A stretch of 36,355 nucleotides of DNA from Terriglobia bacterium (GTDB taxonomy: Bacteria > Acidobacteriota > Terriglobia > UBA7540). The stretch's first letter is position 1. Each line of letters starts with the position of its first letter. Below the pieces are notes generated by a model. That model had not been told where the DNA came from, searched no databases, and saw nothing but the letters and a program-made list of their open reading frames with translations. Below, piece by piece: positions 8,589 through 17,237 of this stretch. The DNA is taken from NCBI GenBank assembly GCA_030040315.1, contig JASHTY010000336.1, positions 1 to 36,355 of the forward strand. Direction: 5' to 3'. The position numbers and the translations under genes are program-made.

Positions 8589-9539
8589 TTAGAGGTCAAA
8601 ACTTGGCAAGCCGGTCGGTTGCGTATTGAGGCCTGCAGATCTGTACGCCTCGATGAGAGCGCCCGTCGTGGGTCCGAAGACGGGCGGTTCGACTCGGTTT
8701 GCGCCCTCCGTCTCAACCAACGCACGGAAATGCCCAAGCACAAGAGAGCTCCGGAAGACGCCCCCAACGTAAGACACCCGAACCGTTTCGTCCGGCCGAA
8801 AAAGTCGTTTTCGAACTGCTTGGGTGATCAGGGCCAATTGCTGCGCTGCGTATTCCAGGATCTCGCATGCGACTCGGTCACCCTCCTGCCCAGCTGAGTT
8901 AACAAGTTGTGCGTAACTGGCAATCTGCGGGCGCGAAAATCGGGTCGTATAGAATTGTCGCACGACATCTTGCATGCTCGCGATACCAGTAGCGTCTTGG
9001 AGCACTTTGTGAAGAACGGTTCGCGTGCCCCAGCCCTCCTCGTACTGCAAAGCCGCACGCAGAGCACGGCGTGTGATATCGTACGCGCTGCCTTCATCGC
9101 CGAACACGTAGCCCCACCCTCCAACCCGGGCTATCACCCCATCGCCATTCCTCCCACAGGAAACGGAACCAGTGCCCGCCACTGTGACGATGCCGGGCGC
9201 ACCTCCTGTTGCACCTGAAAGAGCAGTGATTGAGTCGCTTGTGACGATAAGGTGTTTCGTGCACAACATCTCACGGAGGATCGGCTCTTTATCGGCCGGA
9301 CCGGCGCTGAATCCGAGGCAACTGGCCTCAAATCGTGCCTGTTCAGGTATGCCAGCTTCCTTTGCAGCTTGCGACAGGCATTCCCGCATCGCCACAATAA
9401 ATCTCTCGTGCCCTTCCGTTTCGCCCACGTGATTGCAAGGACCTCCCCGACCGCTGCCGAGAATGTGTCCCGCTTCGTCACCAATGAGGGCGTTGGTGCT
9501 GGACTTCCCTCCGTCGACTCCAAGAAAGATGCGACTCAT
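8589..9539 (-). CDS. BadF/BadG-type amino-sugar kinase (MurK/NagK-like)
   Basis: This is an ASKHA-fold sugar kinase. The phosphate-1 loop is GVDGGKSSTNALI (Asp9), the second phosphate loop is VTVAGTGSVS (118-127), and GGWGYVFGDEGSAYDI (140-155) is the signature of GlcNAc kinases of the BadF/BadG/BcrA/BcrD family. Clostridium MurK belongs to this family, phosphorylates MurNAc and GlcNAc, and is encoded next to murQ. The gene here follows murQ by 221 bp on the same strand, so MurNAc and/or GlcNAc kinase is the best inference. The product, MurNAc-6-phosphate, would feed MurQ. The start ATG 9539 has a purine-rich AGGAAGGAAATAGAAGG upstream. GlcNAc or glucosamine alone are possible alternatives. 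It is cytoplasmic, with no signal peptide. Confidence 0.85.
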   Translation of the reverse strand: MSRIFLGVDGGKSSTNALIGDEAGHILGSGRGGPCNHVGETEGHERFIVAMRECLSQAAKEAGIPEQARFEASCLGFSAGPADKEPILREMLCTKHLIVTSDSITALSGATGGAPGIVTVAGTGSVSCGRNGDGVIARVGGWGYVFGDEGSAYDITRRALRAALQYEEGWGTRTVLHKVLQDATGIASMQDVVRQFYTTRFSRPQIASYAQLVNSAGQEGDRVACEILEYAAQQLALITQAVRKRLFRPDETVRVSYVGGVFRSSLVLGHFRALVETEGANRVEPPVFGPTTGALIEAYRSAGLNTQPTGLPSFDL

Positions 9540-9760
9540 CCTTCTATTTCCTTCCTAAGGCAACGAACTTGGCAATTTCGTTAATCGATTGCTGCCGAGA
9601 CCCAGTTATGGATCGCTTGGGAATCTGGAATCCCGCGCGCATCGCAGGCGGCTCCGATTCCCTTTTTCAGCCAGCCACCAACTGGTGCCCCTGCCTAAAT
9701 AGCGTGCACCTTATGTGCAGACGATTTCTCCATCGCGCTTCGCGACGACCAAGATTGCGC

Positions 9761-10648
9761 TCAACTGATAATCTCGGAGATTCTGCCCCCACAAGCAGCC
9801 AAGCTCTGCTCCGCCTCCTGTCGCGATAACCCTTGGCGACCCATTACAATCGCAGTCTTGACAGAGTCGCCGGAGGCACAGAGGAGTTCAGCCGCCCGAG
9901 CCATGTCAACGCCAGCCAATTCACTGATCATGCGACAGGCACGCTCCCTCAATTTCCTGTTTGTCGGTCGCACATTTATCATCCAGTTGCCAAACACGTG
10001 CCCCAGCCGAATCATGGTGACCGTGGTAAGCATATTAAGGACAAGCTTAGTGGCCGTGGCCGCCTTTAGCCGCGTTGATCCAGTAATAATCTCTGGCCCG
10101 CTAACAGGGGTAATAGGAATATCCACCGCTTGTGCCAAGGAAGACCCAGGGGTACAACTAATCCCAATTGTGGCGGCAAGCATTTCGCGGGCTTGGCGAA
10201 CGGCACCCAACACATAAGGTGACTCGCCGCTGGCTGCGATACCCACGAGCACATCGTGGGAGTTGAAGCCACGCCCTGTAAGATCCTCCGCGCCGCGGCA
10301 GGCATCGTCCTCAACAGATTCTGAAGCGTGGCGCAATGATTCCTCTCCCCCTGCAATTATGGCTTGTACTTGCTCTGGGGCGACGCCGAAGGTGGGCGGG
10401 CATTCGATGGCGTCGAGCACCCCAAGCCGACCGCTGGTGCCCGCGCCAAGCAAAAAGAGGCGTCCCCCTTGGCTGAGCGCCTTGGCAATTCGCCCAACAG
10501 CCTCTACAATCCGTGGGATCTCAGCGCGGACCGCCCTCGGCACGCCACAGTCCTGATCGTTCATGATTTCAAGAATACGCTGGGTGTCCAGCCGGTCAAT
10601 CCCAGCCGACATCGGATTAGGTTGTTCGGTGATGACATGTTCCAGCAT
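9761..10648 (-). CDS. murQ: N-acetylmuramic acid 6-phosphate etherase
   Basis: MurQ cleaves the lactyl ether of MurNAc-6-phosphate to give GlcNAc-6-phosphate and D-lactate in the cytoplasm. The whole protein follows the E. coli sequence from memory: VITEQPNPMSAGIDRLDTQ at the N-terminus, the SIS-domain loop LGAGTSGRLG, the signature LDAIECPPTFGV, GIAASGESPYV and ATKLVLNMLTT. The two catalytic glutamates correspond to Glu82 (in ECPPT) and Glu113 (in SVEDD), matching E. coli Glu83 and Glu114. At 295 aa it is full length. The start at 10648 is preceded by GGGAGGGAG and lies inside the 3' end of the MFS gene (32-nt overlap), which suggests translational coupling. It is the clearest anchor for the function of this operon. 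Confidence 0.95.
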   Translation of the reverse strand: MLEHVITEQPNPMSAGIDRLDTQRILEIMNDQDCGVPRAVRAEIPRIVEAVGRIAKALSQGGRLFLLGAGTSGRLGVLDAIECPPTFGVAPEQVQAIIAGGEESLRHASESVEDDACRGAEDLTGRGFNSHDVLVGIAASGESPYVLGAVRQAREMLAATIGISCTPGSSLAQAVDIPITPVSGPEIITGSTRLKAATATKLVLNMLTTVTMIRLGHVFGNWMINVRPTNRKLRERACRMISELAGVDMARAAELLCASGDSVKTAIVMGRQGLSRQEAEQSLAACGGRISEIIS

Positions 10649-11864
10649 AAATGCTCACTCCCTCCCGATCTTTTTGGAAGAACCATTGCGCAGCAACAAA
10701 AATCGAGGTGCCGGCTATGAGGTATACCGGGGCGAGCCAAGCCAGTCCGGACCCCAGGCCGATCAGTTCCTTGGCGCCTCCGAGTGCCACAGGTGCGAAG
10801 GCTCCCGCCGTAAACGCGAAGACGATAATCACGGCCGCAGCCGACGCGTGAAAGCGGGGCTCAATGACCTCGTAGAGCGCGGCATAGATGTTCGCGTCAT
10901 AAATCCCGCGGAAGAATCCGAAGCCAGCCATCGCCATGTAAACCGCTGGCAGTCTCTGGTCGCGGCCGATCATGTAGATAAACGGCGATCCCATGAGCAA
11001 GGCAGCCGCCTGTAATTCCAGGCGAAACACAGGACGACCCCGTGCGAGTAGGTCCGAGAGGTGCCCTCCAGCCAACACTCCAAAGAAAGCTCCCAGATGG
11101 TGATAAAACATGCTTGAAAAGCCAGCGTTGGCAAGCGACAGTCCGAAGCGCTGATATAGGAACGTCGGCGCCCAAGTCAAGTATCCCACATTGACAAAGA
11201 CCATACAGGCAAAGCCAAGCGCCAACAACAGGACGGTCGGTCTTCTGACGAGAGTCATCAGCACGCTGAAAGGGTGGGAGCGGGCACGGGGCGGTACTGG
11301 AGGCTCAGGCTGCAAGCGACAGCCTATCGTTCCCCCTATCACAAGGCCAGCAGCACCGAACAGCCAAAAGGCGCTGCGCCAGCCAAACTGTTGCCCGAGG
11401 TAGCCTGCCAGCCAACCGCTCGCTATTATCCCCGCGTAGAGCGCTGTCTGGTGAATAGCCATGGCTTGGGCACGGGTTTCCAGGTGGTACTCGCTGATTA
11501 AGGCATTCGCAGAGGGCGCATAGAAAGCTTCGCCCCCGGCGGTTGCAATGCTGCGCACCACAACAAGGTAGAGGAGTCCAGTGCTGAACCCCGTTAGAAG
11601 AGTTGCTCCACTCCAAACGACCACGCTGCTGACAACGATCCATTTGCGGGAGAATATATCACCCAAGTAACCGGCAACCGGGACGCTTAGCCCGACGGTG
11701 GCAATGAATATCGAGGCGACAAGTCCAGCCTGCACGTCCGTTAGTCCCAAATTGGATTGCACCAAGGGCAGCACCACATTAAACACCTGCCGCGAAGCCT
11801 GGTTCAGAAAGAATGCCAACCATAGCCAAAAGAGCAACTCCCATCGATAAGGCATGTGGAACAT
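10617..11864 (-). CDS. MFS transporter, probably sugar or sugar-acid uptake
   Basis: This is a 415-residue inner-membrane permease with about 12 hydrophobic segments. The loop between helices 2 and 3 carries the MFS signature in the form GYLGDIFSRKW, and the matching half-repeat motif GGHLSDLLARGR lies near the middle of the protein. Charged residues otherwise sit in the loops. The substrate cannot be read from sequence. Because the gene lies between an exported DUF6259 protein (49 bp upstream) and murQ (overlapping), it most likely imports the sugar that is then phosphorylated and cleaved. Some MFS proteins import MurNAc or anhydro-muropeptides (AmpG), but this one does not obviously match AmpG. 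The start ATG 11864 has AGGA about ten bases upstream. Confidence 0.85.
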   Translation of the reverse strand: MFHMPYRWELLFWLWLAFFLNQASRQVFNVVLPLVQSNLGLTDVQAGLVASIFIATVGLSVPVAGYLGDIFSRKWIVVSSVVVWSGATLLTGFSTGLLYLVVVRSIATAGGEAFYAPSANALISEYHLETRAQAMAIHQTALYAGIIASGWLAGYLGQQFGWRSAFWLFGAAGLVIGGTIGCRLQPEPPVPPRARSHPFSVLMTLVRRPTVLLLALGFACMVFVNVGYLTWAPTFLYQRFGLSLANAGFSSMFYHHLGAFFGVLAGGHLSDLLARGRPVFRLELQAAALLMGSPFIYMIGRDQRLPAVYMAMAGFGFFRGIYDANIYAALYEVIEPRFHASAAAVIIVFAFTAGAFAPVALGGAKELIGLGSGLAWLAPVYLIAGTSIFVAAQWFFQKDREGVSIYAGTCHHRTT

Positions 11865-11913
11865 TGCGTTATGATCCTAGTGACCTGCGGCGAACTTGGG
11901 TTTTGTAACCACT

Positions 11914-14253
11914 TCAGGTCTGTGGGGCGACTTCAAGCAACATGATCGCTCCGGGGCCGAGAGATTGCTGCCGCCTCAGTACGCCAGCACCTTGGGTCAA
12001 TCTGATTGTTTCACTTGGCCTGATCTCATCAAGTGAATAACTGTCTGATTTCAACCCATACCTAGCAGGATCCAGACGAAAAGAGAAGGTAATCGGCTCG
12101 TCAACATAGTTTGCGAGAATGATCCCGAGATGGCCATCGTCCGACCTCCACAACCGTCCTTGTGCTGCTGGCACTGAGCCGCGATGGCGACTTTCTCCCC
12201 ATCCGAAACCATCATCCTCCATAGTGGGGATAGGGCGGTCAGGCTCGACAGGCCCCAGCAACTCGCCATATGTAAGGAATTTCTTGCCCGCAACTCGGTA
12301 CACTCCACACTTTTGGAAGTATTCAGATTTTGTCCGGTGTTGCGCCTGGAAGAGACCAATATCCATCCACCCATTTTGCCGACCGTCCATTAGTGCCTGA
12401 CCTTGCGCATAACGGAAATAACGAATGGATTTCGAATAGTCGCAGGGGCTGGCAAAAAATAAAGTAAAGCCAGAATAGACCACCCCCATAAGTGGGATCT
12501 CCAGATCCGTTGGGTCTGCCCACGTCAAATTCGCGTCCACGTTATCCAAGTACATCTCATTCATACTCTCGGAAGCGATTACCAGCGGTCGATTGGTCCC
12601 AGCGGGGATGCTCTTAAGCCCCTCAAGCAGTTGACGGTAGCCATCGGTCCAAGCCCGGCCACCGCCTACCGGGTGGCCATGCGCCGCATTGAAACATGGC
12701 CGAAACGCAACTGCAGAGACCTGATCGACGTAAACCCCATTGACACCGTAGGATTCATACAGACCACGCGCCTGCTGATAAATTGCCTCTTGCCAGATTC
12801 GTTGTGTAGGGCACATTTGAAGAAGGCGCCCTGCACTGTCTCCATAGAAACCCATGTCATAGCCGCCCCCTTGGTCTGTGAGGGCCGACGAGGCGAAGCG
12901 TTTGAAATCGGGCAAATCCAGGTCAACGCTCACCCCGTTGATGTAAGGCATGACGAGCCACCCCGCATCGACAAGCTGTCCAACTCGGTCTTTGAATTGA
13001 GGGCTCCTAGGAGGAAGAAAGCACGGGAAGTCGTGGTTGAACTTGCTGTGATGCCAGTTGTACCAATGCAGCGCCATGGGAACACCCATACTTCTCCCGA
13101 CCTCCAAATAACTTGCATTGCTGTCAGTAGGCATTTCGATGGCCCCGTGGTGAGTTATATATCCCAACCCTTCCGGTGCTTGTCCCGGCTCCGGGTGCCA
13201 AACAAACCCTTCCGTGAGCCAGAGTCCCACATTCTTGATAATGTCGGGGACATCCTCGCGTTGTGAGAGTCGCCCGCGCCGGAGCCATTTTTGGCCTATT
13301 GCCCATGTGCGGTAATATTTGGCAGCATCAACCCAGGTGCCCTGGAAAGTCCCCAGCTCAGTGCTGTAATAATCCGGATAATCAGAACCTGCCACACCCA
13401 TGTTTTCGGGGTAGTGGACCACACGCGTGCCGATTCCGGGCTCGAAAACAAATCTCTTCCCTCTCCCATCTGAATCGGTAGTTCCTACGTATACCCCGTT
13501 CTGATCTGCATTCAATGCTGCGAACTGCATTGACCAGCTGCCGGAGGGGTGCACTCCTGTAACGGGATCGGTACAACCTTTCCGAAGATGCCCACCACTG
13601 CCGAAAGTCGGATGAGCGATGTCATAGTGTCCGGATTGAGGGAAACCAGGCACCACAGGGAAGTCGACCGTCCATAGTCCCCAGTAATCGCTGAGGTTTT
13701 CCACCGCGATGTGCCAGCGAGCGATGCCGCTATCGACGGGTAGGTCAATTCGAACGGCGACGCTAAGGACCTTGTCTTCCAGCCACCAACGCATGTCCTT
13801 CCAGTGCATCGTGACGCGCTGCATGCCATCCGGAAGCGTCTGTATTGTGACCCTTTCACAAAGCTTGTAAGTGTTGGTTACCGGCTCAATCTGAGTCCCG
13901 CGGGCGAGCGCAAGCTGCCACAGCAAATGTTTGCCCTCGGTGGACTGAAGGTGGTTGAATCCGCTCTCACGGTCAACGATTGCGCAGAGGCCCATGTCAA
14001 TGGCGTCGAACTCAAACCGAACAACTTTGTTTTCGAGCACTAATCGCTTGGAGGCATCGACATCGCCGGAACGAGCCCCTCCCCCCGAAGGCACGGATTG
14101 CGCTCCTGATTCTGACGCTATGGCCGCTTCGGCCTGCCCACGCAGTGATCTATCTCCGGCCAATGACGCGGCACCGACGAATCCCATACTGGCATCCCGA
14201 AGAAAGTCACGTCGGGACCTTCCATATTGCTGTTTTGTTCGATCCTCAGACAT
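11914..14253 (-). CDS. Tat-exported DUF6259-type glycosidase-like protein
   Basis: This is an exported, probably retaining glycosidase with a TIM-barrel core. A twin-arginine motif (GRSRRDFLRDA, ORF-track residues 29-39) and a hydrophobic stretch give export. A beta-rich N-terminal domain spans about 85-330. The barrel (about 360-700) holds NGVYVDQ (Asp528), HGHPVGG (543) and VIASES (Glu580), in the same order as in the protein at 3006-5705. A C-terminal beta domain ends the protein. The ORF track uses GTG 14307, which overlaps the previous stop as GTGA. ATG 14253 has GAAGGGA seven bases upstream and places the Tat motif nearer the N-terminus, so I prefer it. Both starts are possible. Its position inside the murQ operon ties it to release of the imported sugar. 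Confidence 0.75.
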   Translation of the reverse strand: MSEDRTKQQYGRSRRDFLRDASMGFVGAASLAGDRSLRGQAEAAIASESGAQSVPSGGGARSGDVDASKRLVLENKVVRFEFDAIDMGLCAIVDRESGFNHLQSTEGKHLLWQLALARGTQIEPVTNTYKLCERVTIQTLPDGMQRVTMHWKDMRWWLEDKVLSVAVRIDLPVDSGIARWHIAVENLSDYWGLWTVDFPVVPGFPQSGHYDIAHPTFGSGGHLRKGCTDPVTGVHPSGSWSMQFAALNADQNGVYVGTTDSDGRGKRFVFEPGIGTRVVHYPENMGVAGSDYPDYYSTELGTFQGTWVDAAKYYRTWAIGQKWLRRGRLSQREDVPDIIKNVGLWLTEGFVWHPEPGQAPEGLGYITHHGAIEMPTDSNASYLEVGRSMGVPMALHWYNWHHSKFNHDFPCFLPPRSPQFKDRVGQLVDAGWLVMPYINGVSVDLDLPDFKRFASSALTDQGGGYDMGFYGDSAGRLLQMCPTQRIWQEAIYQQARGLYESYGVNGVYVDQVSAVAFRPCFNAAHGHPVGGGRAWTDGYRQLLEGLKSIPAGTNRPLVIASESMNEMYLDNVDANLTWADPTDLEIPLMGVVYSGFTLFFASPCDYSKSIRYFRYAQGQALMDGRQNGWMDIGLFQAQHRTKSEYFQKCGVYRVAGKKFLTYGELLGPVEPDRPIPTMEDDGFGWGESRHRGSVPAAQGRLWRSDDGHLGIILANYVDEPITFSFRLDPARYGLKSDSYSLDEIRPSETIRLTQGAGVLRRQQSLGPGAIMLLEVAPQT

Positions 14254-14260
14254 GGATGCT

Positions 14261-14267
14261 TCCCTTC
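14261..14267 (-). promoter_or_regulatory. Shine-Dalgarno favouring the 14253 start
   Basis: On the minus strand GAAGGGA lies seven bases before ATG 14253. It supports this internal start over the upstream GTG 14307, although the GTGA stop-start overlap at 14304-14307 also suits translational coupling. Confidence 0.5.
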
Positions 14268-14303
14268 GATCGGCATTTTCTAACAGGTTTGAGGTGTCCC
14301 GGC

Positions 14304-16496
14304 TCACCGAAAATCAGCGAGAATCGTCACCTGCTGTTTCAACTGAGACCCGGGGAATTGAATCTTCTCCCCGTATGCTGGAGTTTGCTCTTGTCCATTT
14401 ATAGTGACATGCGCGAGCCGCCCCCAGCTCTCCGGTGCTCGCAGCGAGATTTGAACGTAATCGGGATACCGCCCTTCATGCTCTCCGAGGGGCTCAATTA
14501 CACCCTTGACACCGTGTCCGGCTTCCGCCGGCGCAAGCGTGAAACTGACCAGTCCGAACTTTGTCGGCGCCCGGCCCACCTTGAGGGGTTTGCCATCGGC
14601 GAGCCAGGCGCGGGGAACTCCGGATGCAAGCTGGAGATTATTCCCGGCTTCGCGGACTAGCATCATGCGCAGCATCCTTAATTGCTGCGTGTTGGAGCGA
14701 GTATGGGGGAGGGTGAGCTCGTTAAGGCCTTGCGCAATGTGGGTGACCTCGACGGCCGAGTAAGTATCGCGCGACATGCCGTAAGCCAACATGCTGTAAA
14801 AGGTGAGAAGGAATCTATCGATGTGGCCCTGGTCCAGCTGAGTGAGCGCATAACCGTATGTGTAGGCGTGATCCACCCCGTCAAAGAATCTGTCCAGGCC
14901 GAGGAGCAACCCTCCCCAGTTTTCCATATACCGAGTAATCCACTGCGACCGATCATCCGCGGGAGAGAAAATGCCGGTTTCAAGAACCATCGACGCGAAC
15001 AAGCCGTAGTAGTCACCACCTCCCTGGTTCATGAGCCGATGAGTTATCGGCTCGACGGGAAGAACCTTCAACGAGCCAACGTTCACAACGGCTTTGTCCA
15101 TCGAAGCGAGTATGTCCTTGCGATAGTCCTCGGCTTCGGATGACCATCGGTCAGCTTCGGATTCCATGCCGGCTTCGCGGAAAGCTCGCGCGATCTCTTG
15201 CAGCCCCAACCAGTTATAGACGTCCGAATAATACGACTGAACGGGACTGGCGTAGTCTCCGCCGGATTGACCGGCAGGTAGCAACCCGTAAGTGAGCGAC
15301 TTCTGACCACCATCAAGCACCTTCGTTTGCGCCCGGGTGCGGGCGACCCACTCACAAGACCCGAGCAGTTGTGGCGCAAGGCTCTTGAACCAGGTGAGAT
15401 GACGGCTGAGCAAATAATGCTCGCCAACGGCAAACAATAGAGCTCCGTTGTCCGGCAGGCCCATCCCCGTCTTGAGGACGATAGCACCATCAGCGCGCTG
15501 GAAATGGAGTAGGCTGTCAAGGTATTTTTCCGCTTCGTCCCAGTAACCGTATAGGGAGAGAGCATTACAGTAGATCGCGGCGCTGTACCCCCAAACATCC
15601 TCATAAAAACCGGAGCCGTCATGGACCCTAAAAATGCCATTGACCTTATCAACGTTTAAAAAGTTGTAAGCCAGCCACGCGCGGTAAGCCTGGTTGATTC
15701 TTTCCTCCGGTGTCTCAATCTGCATACCTTGTGCGAGCAGCTTCGTCCAATAGTCCCTTGTCTGCTCGAGCGCCCGATCGAACTCGGCTTGACTTATCGT
15801 CTGAACCAAGTGCTGGAGATCGATTTGGTACGGAATCTTGTAGTAGAAATCATGATAGCCTTTCGGAGGGATCGAGGCTGTCAAAGGAGAGTCCGGGGCG
15901 CCAAAAGGAGTGGAATAGTAATATATTCGGATCGTCGCCTTTTTTTCACTCTCGGCGACGTTCTGGACACGCAACCGGACCAACGCAAACGGTTGCTCGT
16001 CCGCGCTCAAGTTGCGGGAATAGCCGAAAACTAGTTCTTCGTGAAGTAGCCCATCGTACTCCCACTGCGTCTCGACTATCGGGAGGAAGCCGTCCAGAAG
16101 GCGCCGCCTGACCGACCCTTCCAGTCCGTATGGGGAGGGCGGATTCCCCTCACGAAAAGAAACTCGGCGGCGGCGGACGACCTCGATGTCACCATCCCAC
16201 GTCACTCCAAAATCCTCGGGACTCTCCTTCACACCCACCACTTCGCGCGGTCGCTGCATGGGAGGGAAAAAGCCCGCAACCGAATTGAAGGAAGGCTCTC
16301 CCTCCAGTAGCACCCGTTCACCCAACACGTCAGTGTTTGAATTCAGGGCTCGCTCAGTCATAGCATCAAAGTGGCCCTGAAAGGGCTTTTCTTGTGCGAT
16401 CACAGGGCAGCACGCAAGTAGAAACACGAAGATTTCCAACGATGAGACTTTATTCATTTTCATGGGCGCCAGATCTCCCGCGCGAGAAGTATGCAT
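14304..16496 (-). CDS. Exported six-hairpin glycosidase-like protein
   Basis: A signal peptide (LEIFVFLLACCPVIA, with VIA before QE as a likely cleavage site) precedes an N-terminal beta domain (about 40-230) and an alpha-helical toroid (about 240-620). Helix and turn motifs such as AYRAWLAYNFL, GFYEDVWGYSAAIYCNAL, DGAIVLKTGMGLPDNGALL and GGDYYGLFASMVLETG resemble (alpha/alpha)6-barrel hydrolases of the GH15/GH63/GH78 kind. A C-terminal beta domain follows. The GH family and catalytic acids cannot be fixed. A lipoprotein reading at LLAC is possible but weaker. Starts at 16496 and 16463 both have a GGGAGAT sequence 10-11 bases upstream, so the start is unresolved. Its stop overlaps a possible GTG start of the next gene. 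Confidence 0.7.
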   Translation of the reverse strand: MHTSRAGDLAPMKMNKVSSLEIFVFLLACCPVIAQEKPFQGHFDAMTERALNSNTDVLGERVLLEGEPSFNSVAGFFPPMQRPREVVGVKESPEDFGVTWDGDIEVVRRRRVSFREGNPPSPYGLEGSVRRRLLDGFLPIVETQWEYDGLLHEELVFGYSRNLSADEQPFALVRLRVQNVAESEKKATIRIYYYSTPFGAPDSPLTASIPPKGYHDFYYKIPYQIDLQHLVQTISQAEFDRALEQTRDYWTKLLAQGMQIETPEERINQAYRAWLAYNFLNVDKVNGIFRVHDGSGFYEDVWGYSAAIYCNALSLYGYWDEAEKYLDSLLHFQRADGAIVLKTGMGLPDNGALLFAVGEHYLLSRHLTWFKSLAPQLLGSCEWVARTRAQTKVLDGGQKSLTYGLLPAGQSGGDYASPVQSYYSDVYNWLGLQEIARAFREAGMESEADRWSSEAEDYRKDILASMDKAVVNVGSLKVLPVEPITHRLMNQGGGDYYGLFASMVLETGIFSPADDRSQWITRYMENWGGLLLGLDRFFDGVDHAYTYGYALTQLDQGHIDRFLLTFYSMLAYGMSRDTYSAVEVTHIAQGLNELTLPHTRSNTQQLRMLRMMLVREAGNNLQLASGVPRAWLADGKPLKVGRAPTKFGLVSFTLAPAEAGHGVKGVIEPLGEHEGRYPDYVQISLRAPESWGRLAHVTINGQEQTPAYGEKIQFPGSQLKQQVTILADFR

Positions 16497-16783
16497 ATCA
16501 AGTAATCTCCCTTTCCCGACATCAGCGGTTCCTCATTTTTCCCTGCCTCGGCCCACCCGCCCCCTTCGGGAAAAAGCGCGAGGCCACTAATGAGAGCAAA
16601 TCCACAACTACTCCGAGGAAACCTGCACATGGCTTCTCCCCTGAGTCGAACCTGAATGTTCTCTCGGATGCTGACATTCTTGATGAAAATGCATTCCAGG
16701 TATTTTTGGCGCGCCCACGGACTTGGCTGATTCTTGAAGACGAACCTATCCAGTTATAGGCCAGTTGTTGACTGGAGGCTGTG
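16497..16783. other. Intergenic region upstream of the six-hairpin gene
   Basis: These 287 bases have no supported gene. They contain short inverted repeats, CCAGT/ACTGG at 16761-16775 and GAATGT/ACATTC at 16654-16679, with another GAATGC half-site close by. A TTGACA on the minus strand (16782-16787) lacks a well-spaced -10, the nearest TATAAC being 23 bases away. A promoter for the operon may be here but is not proven. Confidence 0.4.
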
Positions 16784-17220
16784 TCAAATGCACTTGCACC
16801 GAACCCGTCGGTGATGGTCGCTGTCCCGTAGGAAGGGCAATCTGCCTATTGGGTGCGGTAAGCAGGAAATCGCTGAAACCGAGCGCCGACGCCCCATGGT
16901 CCCGAGATACTCAAGCCACCTGCCAACGGCCGATAATGTAGCTCCCCATCCCCTGTTTATCCATTGCTTATTCAGCCCAGATGGCAGTTCGTAAATAGGA
17001 TCCGTGTTTAAGCTCTGCGTCTGATCATTCGTCGCTATGACCTTCTCCAAAAGCGAAAGCTGCCCATTGGGTCGAGTCAGCGCCGACATGAACTTCGACC
17101 AATTGTAGCTTGCTTGCATTGTCCCGCCGACATGCGGTTCGTATCTTCGCTTGGGAAAAGCCCCCTTCGGACTCTCCGCTTGACCTGCGTGTTGAGAGCC
17201 CTCCAGGTTCCACCCGCAGG
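16784..17220 (-). pseudogene. Truncated, frameshifted remnant of an Oar-like TonB receptor
   Basis: Pieces of an Oar-like barrel appear in order on the minus strand but in different frames. WRALNTQVKRRVRRG matches WYNALTARFQKRFGYG of the intact neighbour. QASYNWSKFMSALTRPNGQ and LEKVIATNDQTQSLNTDPIYELPSG match QINYTQSKLLQAQSRLNGQ and LERVVSADDRPYSLTMSGVYELPVG. NRQIALPTGQRPS matches LSGIALPVGQRTV. The remnant covers the region equivalent to about residues 955-1075 of the intact receptor, with at least two frame changes and an in-frame stop. It starts about 20 bp after the intact gene ends, so it looks like what is left of a tandem second receptor. The 205-aa ORF in the track is only one frame of it. 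Confidence 0.8.
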
Positions 17221-17237
17221 CCCGTGCCCTCTCCTGA

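Noticed and set aside
16753-16787. Possible promoter TTGACA...TATAAC for the six-hairpin gene
   Set aside because: The spacer is 23 bases, too long for a normal sigma70 promoter.
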